Below are positions 44,423-53,623 of a stretch of DNA of 64,000 bases, one piece after another; positions within the stretch are counted from its first letter, which is position 1; each line of letters opens with the position of its first letter. The notes under the pieces were generated by a model. That model made no database searches. It was not told the origin of the DNA and saw nothing but the letters and a program-made list of their open reading frames with translations. This DNA comes from Chitinophaga caseinilytica (lineage in GTDB: Bacteria > Bacteroidota > Bacteroidia > Chitinophagales > Chitinophagaceae), in NCBI RefSeq assembly GCF_038396765.1, contig NZ_CP150096.1:1161001-1225000 (forward strand), in the 5' to 3' direction. Position numbers and translations under genes: made by a program.

Positions 44423-45838
44423 ATGAAAAAGCACTTTCTGACGGCAGGGATGCTGCTACTCGCATCCCTCGGCATGGCGCAGCAAAAGAAACCGAACATC
44501 GTTTTCATCCTCGCAGACGACCTCGGTTACGGCGACCTCGGCGCTTATGGCCAGCAAAAGATCAAGACGCCCAACATCGACGGGATGGCCAGAAACGGCA
44601 TGCGCTTCACCTCGTTTTACGCCGGCACTTCGGTATGTGCGCCTTCCCGCTCCAGCCTCATCACGGGCCAGCACACCGGCCACACCTACGTTCGCGGCAA
44701 CAAGGAAATCGAACCGGAAGGCCAGGAGCCCCTGGCAGATACGGTCCAGAGCATGGCCACGCTCCTGCAGCAGGCCGGCTATGTGACAGGCGCCTTCGGG
44801 AAATGGGGCCTCGGCATGGTAGGCACCACCGGCGCGCCAGACCGCAAAGGGTTCGATAAATTTTATGGTTACAATTGCCAGCGGCAGTCGCACCGATACT
44901 ACCCCACCCACCTGTGGGACAACGATAAAAAAGTAGTGCTCGAAGGGAACGACCTCACGAAGAAAGTCCACTACGCACCGGAGCTGATCCAGCAGCAGGC
45001 GCTGGCTTTCATCGACGAAAATAAAAATAAACCATTCTTCCTGTTCATCCCGGTGGTATTGCCGCACGCGGAGCTGCAGGGGCCGGAAGACGAGTGGTTT
45101 AAAATGTACGACGGCAAATTCGAGGAAACACCGCACAAAGGGAACGGTTACGGGTCCGGTGCCACCATTGCCGGGTACGCATCGGTGGAAAAGCCCCACG
45201 CTACATACGCGGGCATGGTGTCGCGGATGGATGCTTATGTGGGACAGGTGATCGCGAAACTGACCGAGCTGCAACTCATCGACAACACCATTATTATTTT
45301 TACGAGCGATAACGGTGCGCATACCGAAGGCGGCGCCGATCCCGCATTTTTCAACAGCAACGGCGGCCTGCGCGGCACCAAGCGCGACCTGTACGAAGGC
45401 GGCATCAAAACGCCCTTCATCGTACAATGGAAAGGCACCGTGAAACCCGGCTCCACTTCCGCCCACATCGGCGCTTTCTGGGATGTGATGCCTACGTTCG
45501 TGGACATTACCGGCGCCCCGGCGCCGAGGTTCACAGACGGCATTTCGTTCCTGCCTGCGCTGAAAGGCAAAGGCCGCCAACCGAAGCACGATTACCTGTA
45601 CTGGGAATTCCATGAAGGCGGAGGCCGCCAGGCCGTGCGCATGGGCAAATGGAAAGGAATAAAGCTCCAGGTGAAGAAAGATCCCAACGCGCCGATAGCG
45701 CTTTACGATCTCGAAAAAGACCCTGCGGAGAAAAACGATATCGCCGCGCAACACCCGGACATCGTCCGGAAAATCGGGGAGAAAATCAACGAAGCACATG
45801 TTGAATCACCCATTTTTCCGCTGCTGACGGGAAAATAA
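44423..45838 (+). CDS. Sulfatase (arylsulfatase family, Cys-type)
   Basis: The 471-residue secreted enzyme has a signal peptide (1-19, ending GMAQ). Metal-binding D32-D33 lie in ILADDLGYGDLG and the active-site signature is C72-A-P-S-R with a following TGQHTGH. Cys72 would be converted to formylglycine by an anaerobic-type or FGE maturase encoded elsewhere. Later motifs include FGKWGLG, FSDNG-like FTSDNGAHTEGG and LRGTKRDLYEGGIKTPF. It hydrolyses sulfate esters, probably of a sulfated glycan handled by the flanking SusCD modules. A terminator just upstream suggests some expression independent of susD. Confidence 0.94.
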   Translation: MKKHFLTAGMLLLASLGMAQQKKPNIVFILADDLGYGDLGAYGQQKIKTPNIDGMARNGMRFTSFYAGTSVCAPSRSSLITGQHTGHTYVRGNKEIEPEGQEPLADTVQSMATLLQQAGYVTGAFGKWGLGMVGTTGAPDRKGFDKFYGYNCQRQSHRYYPTHLWDNDKKVVLEGNDLTKKVHYAPELIQQQALAFIDENKNKPFFLFIPVVLPHAELQGPEDEWFKMYDGKFEETPHKGNGYGSGATIAGYASVEKPHATYAGMVSRMDAYVGQVIAKLTELQLIDNTIIIFTSDNGAHTEGGADPAFFNSNGGLRGTKRDLYEGGIKTPFIVQWKGTVKPGSTSAHIGAFWDVMPTFVDITGAPAPRFTDGISFLPALKGKGRQPKHDYLYWEFHEGGGRQAVRMGKWKGIKLQVKKDPNAPIALYDLEKDPAEKNDIAAQHPDIVRKIGEKINEAHVESPIFPLLTGK

Positions 45839-45899
45839 CGAGATAAGCCCCGGCCGCCCGAAACCCGCTGTGGACAGGGCGCCCGGGGTTCTTATCTAG

Positions 45900-45907
45900 T
45901 AGTTTTG
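45900..45907 (+). promoter_or_regulatory. Putative -7 element of the second sigma gene
   Basis: TAGTTTTG matches TAnnTTTG and lies 121 nt before the ATG at 46029. A small TGCTA-AAA-TAGCA hairpin follows at once. The distance makes it uncertain. Confidence 0.35.
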
Positions 45908-46028
45908 CTAAAATAGCAACATTATATGTGAAGATACGCGCAGTATGCAATCCGCTTAATTCTGTAATATTATGCCGCGTACGTAGTACTCATTTAACCA
46001 ATCGAAATCGGTAGCAGTGGACAATAAC

Positions 46029-46616
46029 ATGTTATGGATCAACCAGGATCTGGAGCTGTTGCGCCAGGTAGCGGAGGGGGATGAACATGCATTCACGACC
46101 TTGTACCACCGTTACGAAGCACACATTTTACAGGTAGCCAATCTGTATGTAAAAGACCGCGACGCCGCGCGCGAAATCGTACAGGACGTTTTCCGCAAAT
46201 TGTGGGAAAACCGCGACAAGCTCGCCGAAGTCCGCGACATGCGGAATTACCTTTTCATCATCGCCCGCAATCTTATTTTCAACCAGTTCAAAAAATCGGC
46301 GCAGGAAACCGCCGCACAAAAGGAATTGCTCTATAACGCCGATCTTTCCACCGGCGGCGCAGATTTCCGCGTCCTCAACCGCGATTGTGAGCGCATCCTC
46401 CATACCGCCATCAACAGTCTGCCTCCGCAACGCAAACGCATTTACCAGCTCGCCCGCGAAAAAGGGATGAGTTATGAAGAAATCGCGCACGAACTGCGGA
46501 TTTCCAGATTCACGGTGAAGAACCACATGGCCCAGGCACTCCAGTCTATCCGCCTGTACCTCCTCCAGCACCTGCACACCCTCGCCGCCGCCATCGGCCT
46601 CTTGATGGGGTGGTAA
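46029..46616 (+). CDS. ECF RNA polymerase sigma factor (module 2)
   Basis: The 195-residue sigma factor has region 2 (about 20-90: AFTTLYHRYEAHILQVANLYV, then REIVQDVFRKLWENRD) and region 4 (about 130-180: LPPQRKRIYQLAREKGMSYEEIAHELRISRFTVKNHM). The C-terminus ends in a short hydrophobic stretch (LHTLAAAIGLLMGW), as in many Bacteroidota FecR-linked sigma factors. The ATG at 46029 is preferred to the upstream GTG at 46017. FecR starts 80 nt downstream. It differs clearly in sequence from the module 1 sigma factor. Confidence 0.93.
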   Translation: MLWINQDLELLRQVAEGDEHAFTTLYHRYEAHILQVANLYVKDRDAAREIVQDVFRKLWENRDKLAEVRDMRNYLFIIARNLIFNQFKKSAQETAAQKELLYNADLSTGGADFRVLNRDCERILHTAINSLPPQRKRIYQLAREKGMSYEEIAHELRISRFTVKNHMAQALQSIRLYLLQHLHTLAAAIGLLMGW

Positions 46617-46696
46617 AAAAATTTTTTTCGCGGAATAGTCCGACCCCTTCTTTCAACTGTCTTTATCCCAAAGGCGCAAAAGTCAAGTCCACGCAA

Positions 46697-47794
46697 ATGA
46701 CCGAACCCGAATTTTTGAAACTGCTTTCCCGGTATAAAAACGGCCGGCTTTCTCCCCGCGAGGAAGCTGAATTCGCCGAAGCCGCCGCTTCCGGCCAGTT
46801 CGACGAGCTGGTGCAGCACGATGTGCTCAGGGCTTTATCGCGCCCGCCCGCTTCCCGCAACGGGATCGTGCGGATGCTGGGTGCCTGGCGGTATAAAGCC
46901 GCCGCGGTAGCGGTCCTCATCGGCGGCATTTCGACTTTCTTCGCCATGAAACTGCTGAAAAGCGAAGGCGCCGGCCGGCCAAGCGCAACGACCGTGGCCG
47001 AAGTGTTGCCCGGCACCAATAAGGCCATGCTCACCCTGGCCGACGGCTCCGTCATAGAACTCGACAGCACGGGTGCCGTGACGATCCCCCGCCAGGGAAG
47101 CGCCAGTATCAGCGCGGCCGGCGGACAATTGAGTTACGATGCCAATTCCATCAAGGCGGCGCCGGCTTTCAATACCCTGCGCACACCGCGCGGCGGACAG
47201 TTCAAAGTGATCTTGTCAGACGGTACGAAAGTCTGGATGAACGCCGAATCCTCCCTCACCTATCCTACCACATTCAGCGACGATTTCCGCGAAGTGGAGC
47301 TGACCGGCGAGGCATTTTTCGAAGTGGAGAAAGACGCCATGCGCCCGTTCCGCGTGAAAGCCAGCGAGGCTATGGTAGATGTGTTGGGGACGAGCTTCAA
47401 CGTCATGGCCTATCCCGAAGAAAAATCGGTAGACGCCACCCTGGTGCAGGGCGCGGTGATCGTGAAAGGCAATGGCGGGGCGAAACGGCTGCTGCCGGGA
47501 GAACAGGCCGTGGTGGCCGGCGGCGCAACGCCGGAAGTGAGCGAGGTAGATGTAGAAGAAGTGCTGGCCTGGAAGAACGGGCTTTTCATCTTCCAGGATG
47601 CAGACCTGAAATCGGTCATGCGCCAGCTGGCCCGGTGGTACGATGTGGAAATCGAATACCAGGGCCGCCCGTCAGACATGAAACTAAATGGAGCAGTATA
47701 CAGGAATTACAGTTTGTCGCAAGTATTGACAGTACTGAAAGCCACAGGATTACAGTTTAAAATTGAGGCCAGGAAATTGATCATCATCACCTAA
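46697..47794 (+). CDS. FecR-family anti-sigma factor (module 2)
   Basis: The 365-residue protein has a cytoplasmic helical part, a TM helix (about 67-84), a FecR domain (about 160-255: GGQFKVILSDGTKVWMNAESSLTYP, VELTGEAFFEVEKD, VDVLGTSFNVMAYPE) and a C-terminal DUF4974 domain with LARWYDVEIEY and LTVLKATG. The chosen ATG at 46697 skips a basic upstream stretch in the same frame. It is the expected anti-sigma partner of the sigma factor 80 nt upstream and is regulated by the STN domain of the downstream SusC. Confidence 0.95.
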   Translation: MTEPEFLKLLSRYKNGRLSPREEAEFAEAAASGQFDELVQHDVLRALSRPPASRNGIVRMLGAWRYKAAAVAVLIGGISTFFAMKLLKSEGAGRPSATTVAEVLPGTNKAMLTLADGSVIELDSTGAVTIPRQGSASISAAGGQLSYDANSIKAAPAFNTLRTPRGGQFKVILSDGTKVWMNAESSLTYPTTFSDDFREVELTGEAFFEVEKDAMRPFRVKASEAMVDVLGTSFNVMAYPEEKSVDATLVQGAVIVKGNGGAKRLLPGEQAVVAGGATPEVSEVDVEEVLAWKNGLFIFQDADLKSVMRQLARWYDVEIEYQGRPSDMKLNGAVYRNYSLSQVLTVLKATGLQFKIEARKLIIIT

Positions 47795-48085
47795 AGCACA
47801 GCAACATCCGGGATTAGCATGAGCCGCCGTGGGTAAACCATACCACGGAAAGGAAAAACTATTACTTACAAACAGGAACAACACCAGGCAACTGCGGGCA
47901 ACGCCCGCGGAAGGGAGATTTATTTCATCAACAAAAACAAATCCACATGAAAACGTAATGTACACGTCCCTGCCCGAAACAAAAAAGCCGGAGGTGCTGG
48001 TAACACCCCCGACCCTGATTGCCGGGCATTACCTAAATCATCATTAGCTGCGATTCATTAAACAACACCCAAACACTGCAAAATT

Positions 48086-51000
48086 ATGCATTTGTACTTG
48101 AATGGTCATGCGCCGGATGGTCCGGGGCGTGCCGCAACCAAAATCTGGAAGGTTATGAAGATGACCGCTTTTTTGCTCCTTATCGGATTCTTACACGTCA
48201 GCGGCGAGGCATTGCCGCAGAATATCACGCTGGTCATGAACAAGGCGCCGCTGCGAAAGGTGTTCAAGGAAATCCGCAAGCAGAGCGGGCACCTGTTCCT
48301 GTACGACGACAAGCTGATCAACGCCGGCCAGAAAGCAGACGTATGGCTGAACAACGTTCCCCTGAAACAGGCGCTGGAGCAGATTTTTGAAAATACCGAC
48401 CTCGAATTCGAGATCGTGGAAAAGAATATCGTGCTGCGCCGCCAGCCGCTGCCCGTACTCCGCTACTTCCCCGCGGCAGACACTTCCGTGGTACCCGAAG
48501 TGACCGGCAAGGTGACCGATGAAAAGGGCGAGCCCCTCATCGGCACCACCGTGATCGTGAAAGGATCGAAACAGGGCGGCGTGGCAGACGTGAACGGCGT
48601 GTTCCGGCTGCGCAACGTGCAGAAAGACGCGGTGCTGGAGTTCCGGTTTACCGGGTACGCCAACCGCGAAGTGAGGCTGGACGGGCGAAGCGCCCTTTCC
48701 ATTACCATGGACATCGACAACAGTAAGCTGGAAGAAGTGGTGGTAGTGGGATACGGCGCCCAGAAGAAAGCGAACCTCACCGGCGCGGTAGACCAGGTGA
48801 GCGGGAAAGACATGGAAGACCGGCCCGTTACCCGCATCTCCCAGGCGCTCCAGGGCATGGTGGGCAACCTCAACATCACGTCCACCTCCGCCGGCGGCGC
48901 TCCCAACGCCACGCAAAACATCAACATCCGCGGCTACACGGGCATGGGCACCACCGGCGCCCCGCTCATCGTGGTAGACGGGGTTCCCGGAGGCGATATC
49001 AACGCCATCAACCCCAGCGATATCGAAAGCATTTCCATCATCAAAGACGCGGCTTCCGCAGCGATCTACGGCTCCAGCGCCCCTTATGGCGCATTGCTGA
49101 TCACCACCAAGCAGGGCCGGAAAGGCGCAGCACCGAGGATCTCGTATAACAACAACCTCAGCTGGGCCACGCCCATCAACCTGCCCCAAATGCTCAATTC
49201 CCTCGAATTCGCGGAGCTCTATAACGAAGCCTTCACCAACGCCAACCGCGCCAAAGCCTTCGACGATGCCACCATCCAGCGGATCAAGGATTACCAGAAC
49301 GGCACGCTGAAAGACGAGACCATCAAATCGCCCACCGCCAACAACTGGCAATCCTGGGGCGGCGGCAATGCCAACAACGACTGGTTCAAAATATATTTCA
49401 AAGACGCGGCTTTCAGCCAGCAGCATAACGTCGGCGTAACCGGCGGCGGCAACAAATCCACCTACTACATCGGCCTGGGTTACAACGACCGTGCAGGGAT
49501 GTACAATTTCGGCGACGACAAATTCAAACGCTACAACGTTCGCGCCAATATGAGCAGCGAGCTTACCGACTGGATGGCCATCAACCTCAGAAGCTCCTTC
49601 ACCCGCGAAGCTTTCAACTCGCCCAACACCTACGGCAACCGTACGGGCGGCAACTACATGCACCAGATCGGCCGGAAATGGCCCACAGTGCCGCTGATGA
49701 ACCCCGACGGACAATACTCCGAAACCAGCGACGTGCTCCTGCACCTCAACGGCGGCCGGCTCAACCGCGTGAAAGACGGGACTTTCCTGACCGGAGAGTT
49801 CGTGTTCAACCTTGCCAAAGGATGGACGCTGACAACGAACTACACGTTCGACGGTTTCCGCCAGGGCGAAACGAACCATACCAAAACCGTGGTCCAATTC
49901 CTGCCCGACGGCACCACCAGCAATATCGGCGGTACATTCCCGAACGGTTTCTCCCGGTCAGACATCAACAACGAACACCACGTCCTGAACGCATACTCGA
50001 GCTATGAGCGCGCCATCGGGAAACATAACTTCAAAGTGCTGGGCGGTTATATCCGCGAACTGACGTCTTACACGACCTTCGGCGCCAGCAACAGCCAGCT
50101 GTATTCCGACAACATTCCCGCGCTGAACCTCGCTTACGGCGTGAGCCCGTCGATTTCCGATTTTGTGCGGAAACTCGCGGTGGAAGGGTTTTTCGGAAGG
50201 GCGAACTATTCTTATGACGATAAATACCTGCTGGAAGTGAACGGGCGGTACGACGGCGCTTCCCGCTTCCTGAAAGGTTTCCGCTGGAAGTTCTATCCCG
50301 GTGTTTCCGCCGGCTGGAACCTGCATAAGGAAAACTTCTGGCAGCCGCTTGCCAAAACGGTGAACTCCTTCAAGATCAGGGGCTCTTACGGCCAGCTGGG
50401 CGACCAGGCGTTTATCGACGACGCGATCGGCGCGCCCAACTATTACCCCTTCTATCCCAGCCTGGGCACCACCCGGCCCACCAGCACCAACTGGCTCTTC
50501 GGCGGCGCCCAGCAGGCGATGGTGTCGCAACCCGGGCTCGTGAACAACGACCTCACCTGGGTAACCACCACTTCCCTCAACCTCGGGATAGACGCGGCGT
50601 TTTTAGAGAACAGGCTGACGGCGACCTTCGATTGGTACATCCGGAAAGCGAACAATTTCGCAGGCCCCTCGCAAATCCTGCCGCAAGTGCTCGGTACCGG
50701 CGTGCCTTCGGCGAATAATACCGACATCGAAACGCGCGGATGGGAACTGATGCTCAACTGGGCCGATAACATCGGCAACGTAAACTACCGTGTTCGCGGC
50801 GTGCTGAGCGATTACCGCGGTAAAGTGCTGCGCTACCCCAATCCCACGAACCTCATCACCAGCTGGTATGCCGGCGAAACGATGGGCAACATCTGGGGAT
50901 ACACCACCATGGGCTATTTCCAGGCTGACGACGAAGAATCCAAAAGCGCCGACCAAAGCAAGATTTCCGCGGCGAACTGGACTGCCGGCGACATCCGCTA

Positions 51001-51574
51001 TGCCGACCTGAACAACGACGGCGTTATCGACTGGGGAAACAATACGCTGGGCAACACGGGCGACCGTCGCGTAATCGGCAACACCACGCCCCGGTACGCG
51101 TACAGCCTCATCGGAGAAGCGAACTGGAAAGGGTTCGATTTTTATGTGTTCATGCAGGGTGTCGGTAAGCGCGATGCCTGGGTAGGTTCCAACTACTTCT
51201 GGGGGATTAACGGAGACGAATGGCAAAGCTCGCCCTTTACCGTGCACCGCGATCGCTGGTCGGCCACCAACCCTAATGGCTACTTCCCGAAATTCTACAT
51301 GAGCGGTGAAAATGGGAAAAACACGCAGCAGCAGACGAAGTACCTGCAAAACGCTTCGTACCTGCGGATCAAGAACGTGCAGCTCGGTTACACCCTGCCG
51401 GGGAACCTCATCCGCCGCATCAACGCGCAGAAAGTACGGATGTACGTGAGCCTGGAAAACCTCGCCACCTTCACCAGCCTGGTGAAAACGATGGACCCCG
51501 AACTGTCTATCGGCGATGCCAAGATCTACCCGCTGCAGCGGACGTATTCCCTGGGTTTGAATGTTAGTTTCTAA
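48086..51574 (+). CDS. SusC/RagA-family TonB-linked outer-membrane protein with STN domain (module 2)
   Basis: The 1162-residue transporter has a signal region (about 23-44), STN domain (46-118: NITLVMNKAPLRKVFKEIRK), carboxypeptidase regulatory-like domain (138-200: VTGKVTDEKGEPLIGTTVIV) and plug (from about 205: LEEVVVVGYGAQKKANLTGAV; later LIVVDGVPGGD and IIKDAASAAIYGSSAPYGALLI). A long beta barrel ends in NVSF. It is only moderately similar to module 1, so each module should have its own substrate. It lies 291 nt after FecR, and susD starts 18 nt downstream. Confidence 0.95.
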   Translation: MHLYLNGHAPDGPGRAATKIWKVMKMTAFLLLIGFLHVSGEALPQNITLVMNKAPLRKVFKEIRKQSGHLFLYDDKLINAGQKADVWLNNVPLKQALEQIFENTDLEFEIVEKNIVLRRQPLPVLRYFPAADTSVVPEVTGKVTDEKGEPLIGTTVIVKGSKQGGVADVNGVFRLRNVQKDAVLEFRFTGYANREVRLDGRSALSITMDIDNSKLEEVVVVGYGAQKKANLTGAVDQVSGKDMEDRPVTRISQALQGMVGNLNITSTSAGGAPNATQNINIRGYTGMGTTGAPLIVVDGVPGGDINAINPSDIESISIIKDAASAAIYGSSAPYGALLITTKQGRKGAAPRISYNNNLSWATPINLPQMLNSLEFAELYNEAFTNANRAKAFDDATIQRIKDYQNGTLKDETIKSPTANNWQSWGGGNANNDWFKIYFKDAAFSQQHNVGVTGGGNKSTYYIGLGYNDRAGMYNFGDDKFKRYNVRANMSSELTDWMAINLRSSFTREAFNSPNTYGNRTGGNYMHQIGRKWPTVPLMNPDGQYSETSDVLLHLNGGRLNRVKDGTFLTGEFVFNLAKGWTLTTNYTFDGFRQGETNHTKTVVQFLPDGTTSNIGGTFPNGFSRSDINNEHHVLNAYSSYERAIGKHNFKVLGGYIRELTSYTTFGASNSQLYSDNIPALNLAYGVSPSISDFVRKLAVEGFFGRANYSYDDKYLLEVNGRYDGASRFLKGFRWKFYPGVSAGWNLHKENFWQPLAKTVNSFKIRGSYGQLGDQAFIDDAIGAPNYYPFYPSLGTTRPTSTNWLFGGAQQAMVSQPGLVNNDLTWVTTTSLNLGIDAAFLENRLTATFDWYIRKANNFAGPSQILPQVLGTGVPSANNTDIETRGWELMLNWADNIGNVNYRVRGVLSDYRGKVLRYPNPTNLITSWYAGETMGNIWGYTTMGYFQADDEESKSADQSKISAANWTAGDIRYADLNNDGVIDWGNNTLGNTGDRRVIGNTTPRYAYSLIGEANWKGFDFYVFMQGVGKRDAWVGSNYFWGINGDEWQSSPFTVHRDRWSATNPNGYFPKFYMSGENGKNTQQQTKYLQNASYLRIKNVQLGYTLPGNLIRRINAQKVRMYVSLENLATFTSLVKTMDPELSIGDAKIYPLQRTYSLGLNVSF

Positions 51575-51592
51575 GCAAAAAAATTGAAGACA

Positions 51593-53371
51593 ATGCAATT
51601 GAAAAATATCATCGGGATGATGGCCCTTTCGTTGGCGGCGCTGACGTCCTGCACGAAAGACTTCCTGGAGCGTGCGCCCGAAACGAGCATCAGCGAAGCG
51701 GAGTTCTGGAAAAGCACCAACGACATGAAGCTGTACGTCAACAACTTCTATAACAACACCTCGCTGCTGCCCCATTATGGTCTGGGCGCTTTCGGCACCA
51801 TCGGCATTTATGGGCTGGACGCCGACCAGGGAAGCGATAACATGATCAGCATGGGCGTGAACGGCATGCTCAACGGCGAAAGGACCGTTCCCGCCACCAG
51901 CAGCGACTGGAACTGGGGTACCGTGCGCAACGCGAATTATTTCCTCGCTAACTACGGAAAGGTGCAAGACAGCTGGGACAACGTAAAACCCTACGTCGGC
52001 GAAGCCCTCTTCTTCCGCTCCATGATGTATTTCAACCTGATGAAAAATTACGGGGCGCTGCCCTGGATCGGTACGCCTTTGAAGCTGACCGATACCACCA
52101 TGCTCTACGGCGCCCGCCTGCCGAGGAACCAGGTGGCGGATTCCATCCTCAGCGACCTGGACAAGGCGATCGCTTATCTGCCGTCTAAAACCAATGCGCA
52201 GGCATCCCGCGTGTACCGGGAAATGGCGATGGCTTTCCAGGCCAGGGTGGCGCTCTATGAAGGTTCCTGGGAGAAATACCACGCAGGAACGCCTTTCGGT
52301 GTCACCGGTTCCAACGGCGCAAAATATTTCCAGAAAGCCGCAGACGCCGCACAGGCGGTCATGAACAGCGGACTTTTCACGCTCGATAACGTGGGCGCCA
52401 CAGACGGGTACTGGAGGCTTTTCAACCAGTCGGATTACGGCAGCAGCAAGGAAATCATGTTCTGGCGCAAATTCGACGTGGCGCTGGGGCTGCATCACAA
52501 CTGGCACCGGTACACCACCAGCGGCGCCGGCCGCGGCCTGACGAAAAACCTGGTGGATGCATACCTCTGCACAGACGGTTCGCCGATCGCATTGAGCACC
52601 TTGTACAAGGGAGACGATTCCATCAACCGCGTTGTGACCAACCGCGATCCACGCCTGGCGCAAACGATGTACGTCCCCGACGGAAAGCATATCATTACGA
52701 GCAACCAGCCCGCCGGTGCGCCAAACGTGATCTTCGAGATCCCCTCGTTCAACCAGGCCAACGAAGGCAAGCCTTCCACCGGTTACCAGGTGTATAAAGG
52801 CCATAACACCGACTACAACCAGCAGAACGCCGGCAACCTCGGTATTACCGCCGTGATCTATTTCCGGTACGCGGAAGTGCTCCTCAACTTCGCGGAAGCC
52901 AAGGCCGAACTGGGGACCCTCAGCCAGGGAGACGTAGACAATACCATCAACAAGCTCCGCGACCGTGTGGGCATGCCCGGCCTGACCCTCAGCGCCATCG
53001 CTGCCGATCCCAACTGGGAATTCCCCGCCCTGGGGCCGGTCATCAACGAAGTTCGCCGCGAAAGAAGGGTGGAACTGGCCTGTGAAGGCTTCCGCCGCGA
53101 CGATATCTTCCGCTGGGCGGCGGCCGACGAGCTGATCGTAGGTAAAAAGCCACAAGGCGCGAAAAAAGACCAGTGGACAACCCTCGTTCCGGCAAACCTG
53201 CTCAATTCCTATCCGGTAAACGATCAAGGATACATCGAGCTGTTCAAAAACATCGCGTCGATGGCCAATGGGTACAAGTTCCGGGTAGACCGAGATTACC
53301 TGTTGCCGTTGCCAACGAACGAACTGACGCTGAATCCCAAACTGGGCCAGAACCCGGGTTGGCCGCTGTAA
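51593..53371 (+). CDS. SusD/RagB-family nutrient-binding lipoprotein (module 2)
   Basis: The 592-residue lipoprotein has lipobox LTSC with Cys20, a mature start TKDFLERAPETS, and SusD-type marks FFRSMMYFNLMKNYGALPWI, YFRYAEVLLNFAEAKAELG, VRRERRVELACEGFRRDDIFRW and NPKLGQNPGW at the end. It should act with the upstream SusC as a surface glycan-binding lid. The ATG at 51593 is preferred to the TTG at 51584, as it gives a proper lipoprotein signal. Two strong hairpins follow. Confidence 0.94.
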   Translation: MQLKNIIGMMALSLAALTSCTKDFLERAPETSISEAEFWKSTNDMKLYVNNFYNNTSLLPHYGLGAFGTIGIYGLDADQGSDNMISMGVNGMLNGERTVPATSSDWNWGTVRNANYFLANYGKVQDSWDNVKPYVGEALFFRSMMYFNLMKNYGALPWIGTPLKLTDTTMLYGARLPRNQVADSILSDLDKAIAYLPSKTNAQASRVYREMAMAFQARVALYEGSWEKYHAGTPFGVTGSNGAKYFQKAADAAQAVMNSGLFTLDNVGATDGYWRLFNQSDYGSSKEIMFWRKFDVALGLHHNWHRYTTSGAGRGLTKNLVDAYLCTDGSPIALSTLYKGDDSINRVVTNRDPRLAQTMYVPDGKHIITSNQPAGAPNVIFEIPSFNQANEGKPSTGYQVYKGHNTDYNQQNAGNLGITAVIYFRYAEVLLNFAEAKAELGTLSQGDVDNTINKLRDRVGMPGLTLSAIAADPNWEFPALGPVINEVRRERRVELACEGFRRDDIFRWAAADELIVGKKPQGAKKDQWTTLVPANLLNSYPVNDQGYIELFKNIASMANGYKFRVDRDYLLPLPTNELTLNPKLGQNPGWPL

Positions 53372-53413
53372 GCCGTTAGCAGCTACTCTTCTTCATGCTC
53401 TATTTGTCCTGAA

Positions 53414-53447
53414 GGCGCCCTGGCAGCGGTTTTGCTGCCGGGGCGCC
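53414..53447 (+). other. Strong 14-bp stem-loop after module 2
   Basis: 53414-53427 pairs with 53434-53447 with a single G-T wobble, loop GGTTTT. No T-run follows, so it may block 3' decay of the susCD mRNA and is not a standard terminator. Confidence 0.8.
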
Positions 53448-53490
53448 ATACCTGGGAATGTTAACCCCTCCGCTTGTTCACTGCGGTTGC

Positions 53491-53520
53491 AAAGCGCCTT
53501 CGGGCGCTTTTCCTTTTTTT
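53491..53520 (+). terminator. Intrinsic terminator with a TTCG tetraloop
   Basis: AAAGCGCC (53491-53498) pairs with GGCGCTTT (53503-53510) around TTCG, followed by TCCTTTTTTT. It ends module 2. Confidence 0.93.
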
Positions 53521-53623
53521 ACCGTGATTTGTACCGTGAAGGCCCGGAGATGTCCATTGATGGAGGAACTTTAAAACAATACATTCGCTGGATTGTATTT
53601 ATTGAACGCAAAACCGAACAACC

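Noticed and set aside
44456..45799. A 447-codon open frame antisense to the sulfatase gene
   Set aside because: It covers the sulfatase with its intact CxPSR site and has no recognisable motif.
48191..49897. A 568-codon open frame on the minus strand
   Set aside because: It is antisense to susC of module 2, low in sense features and Val/Gly/His-rich.
50603..53227. An 874-codon open frame on the minus strand
   Set aside because: It lies antisense to the module 2 susC and susD genes, which have clear family motifs; its composition is that of a reverse-strand shadow.
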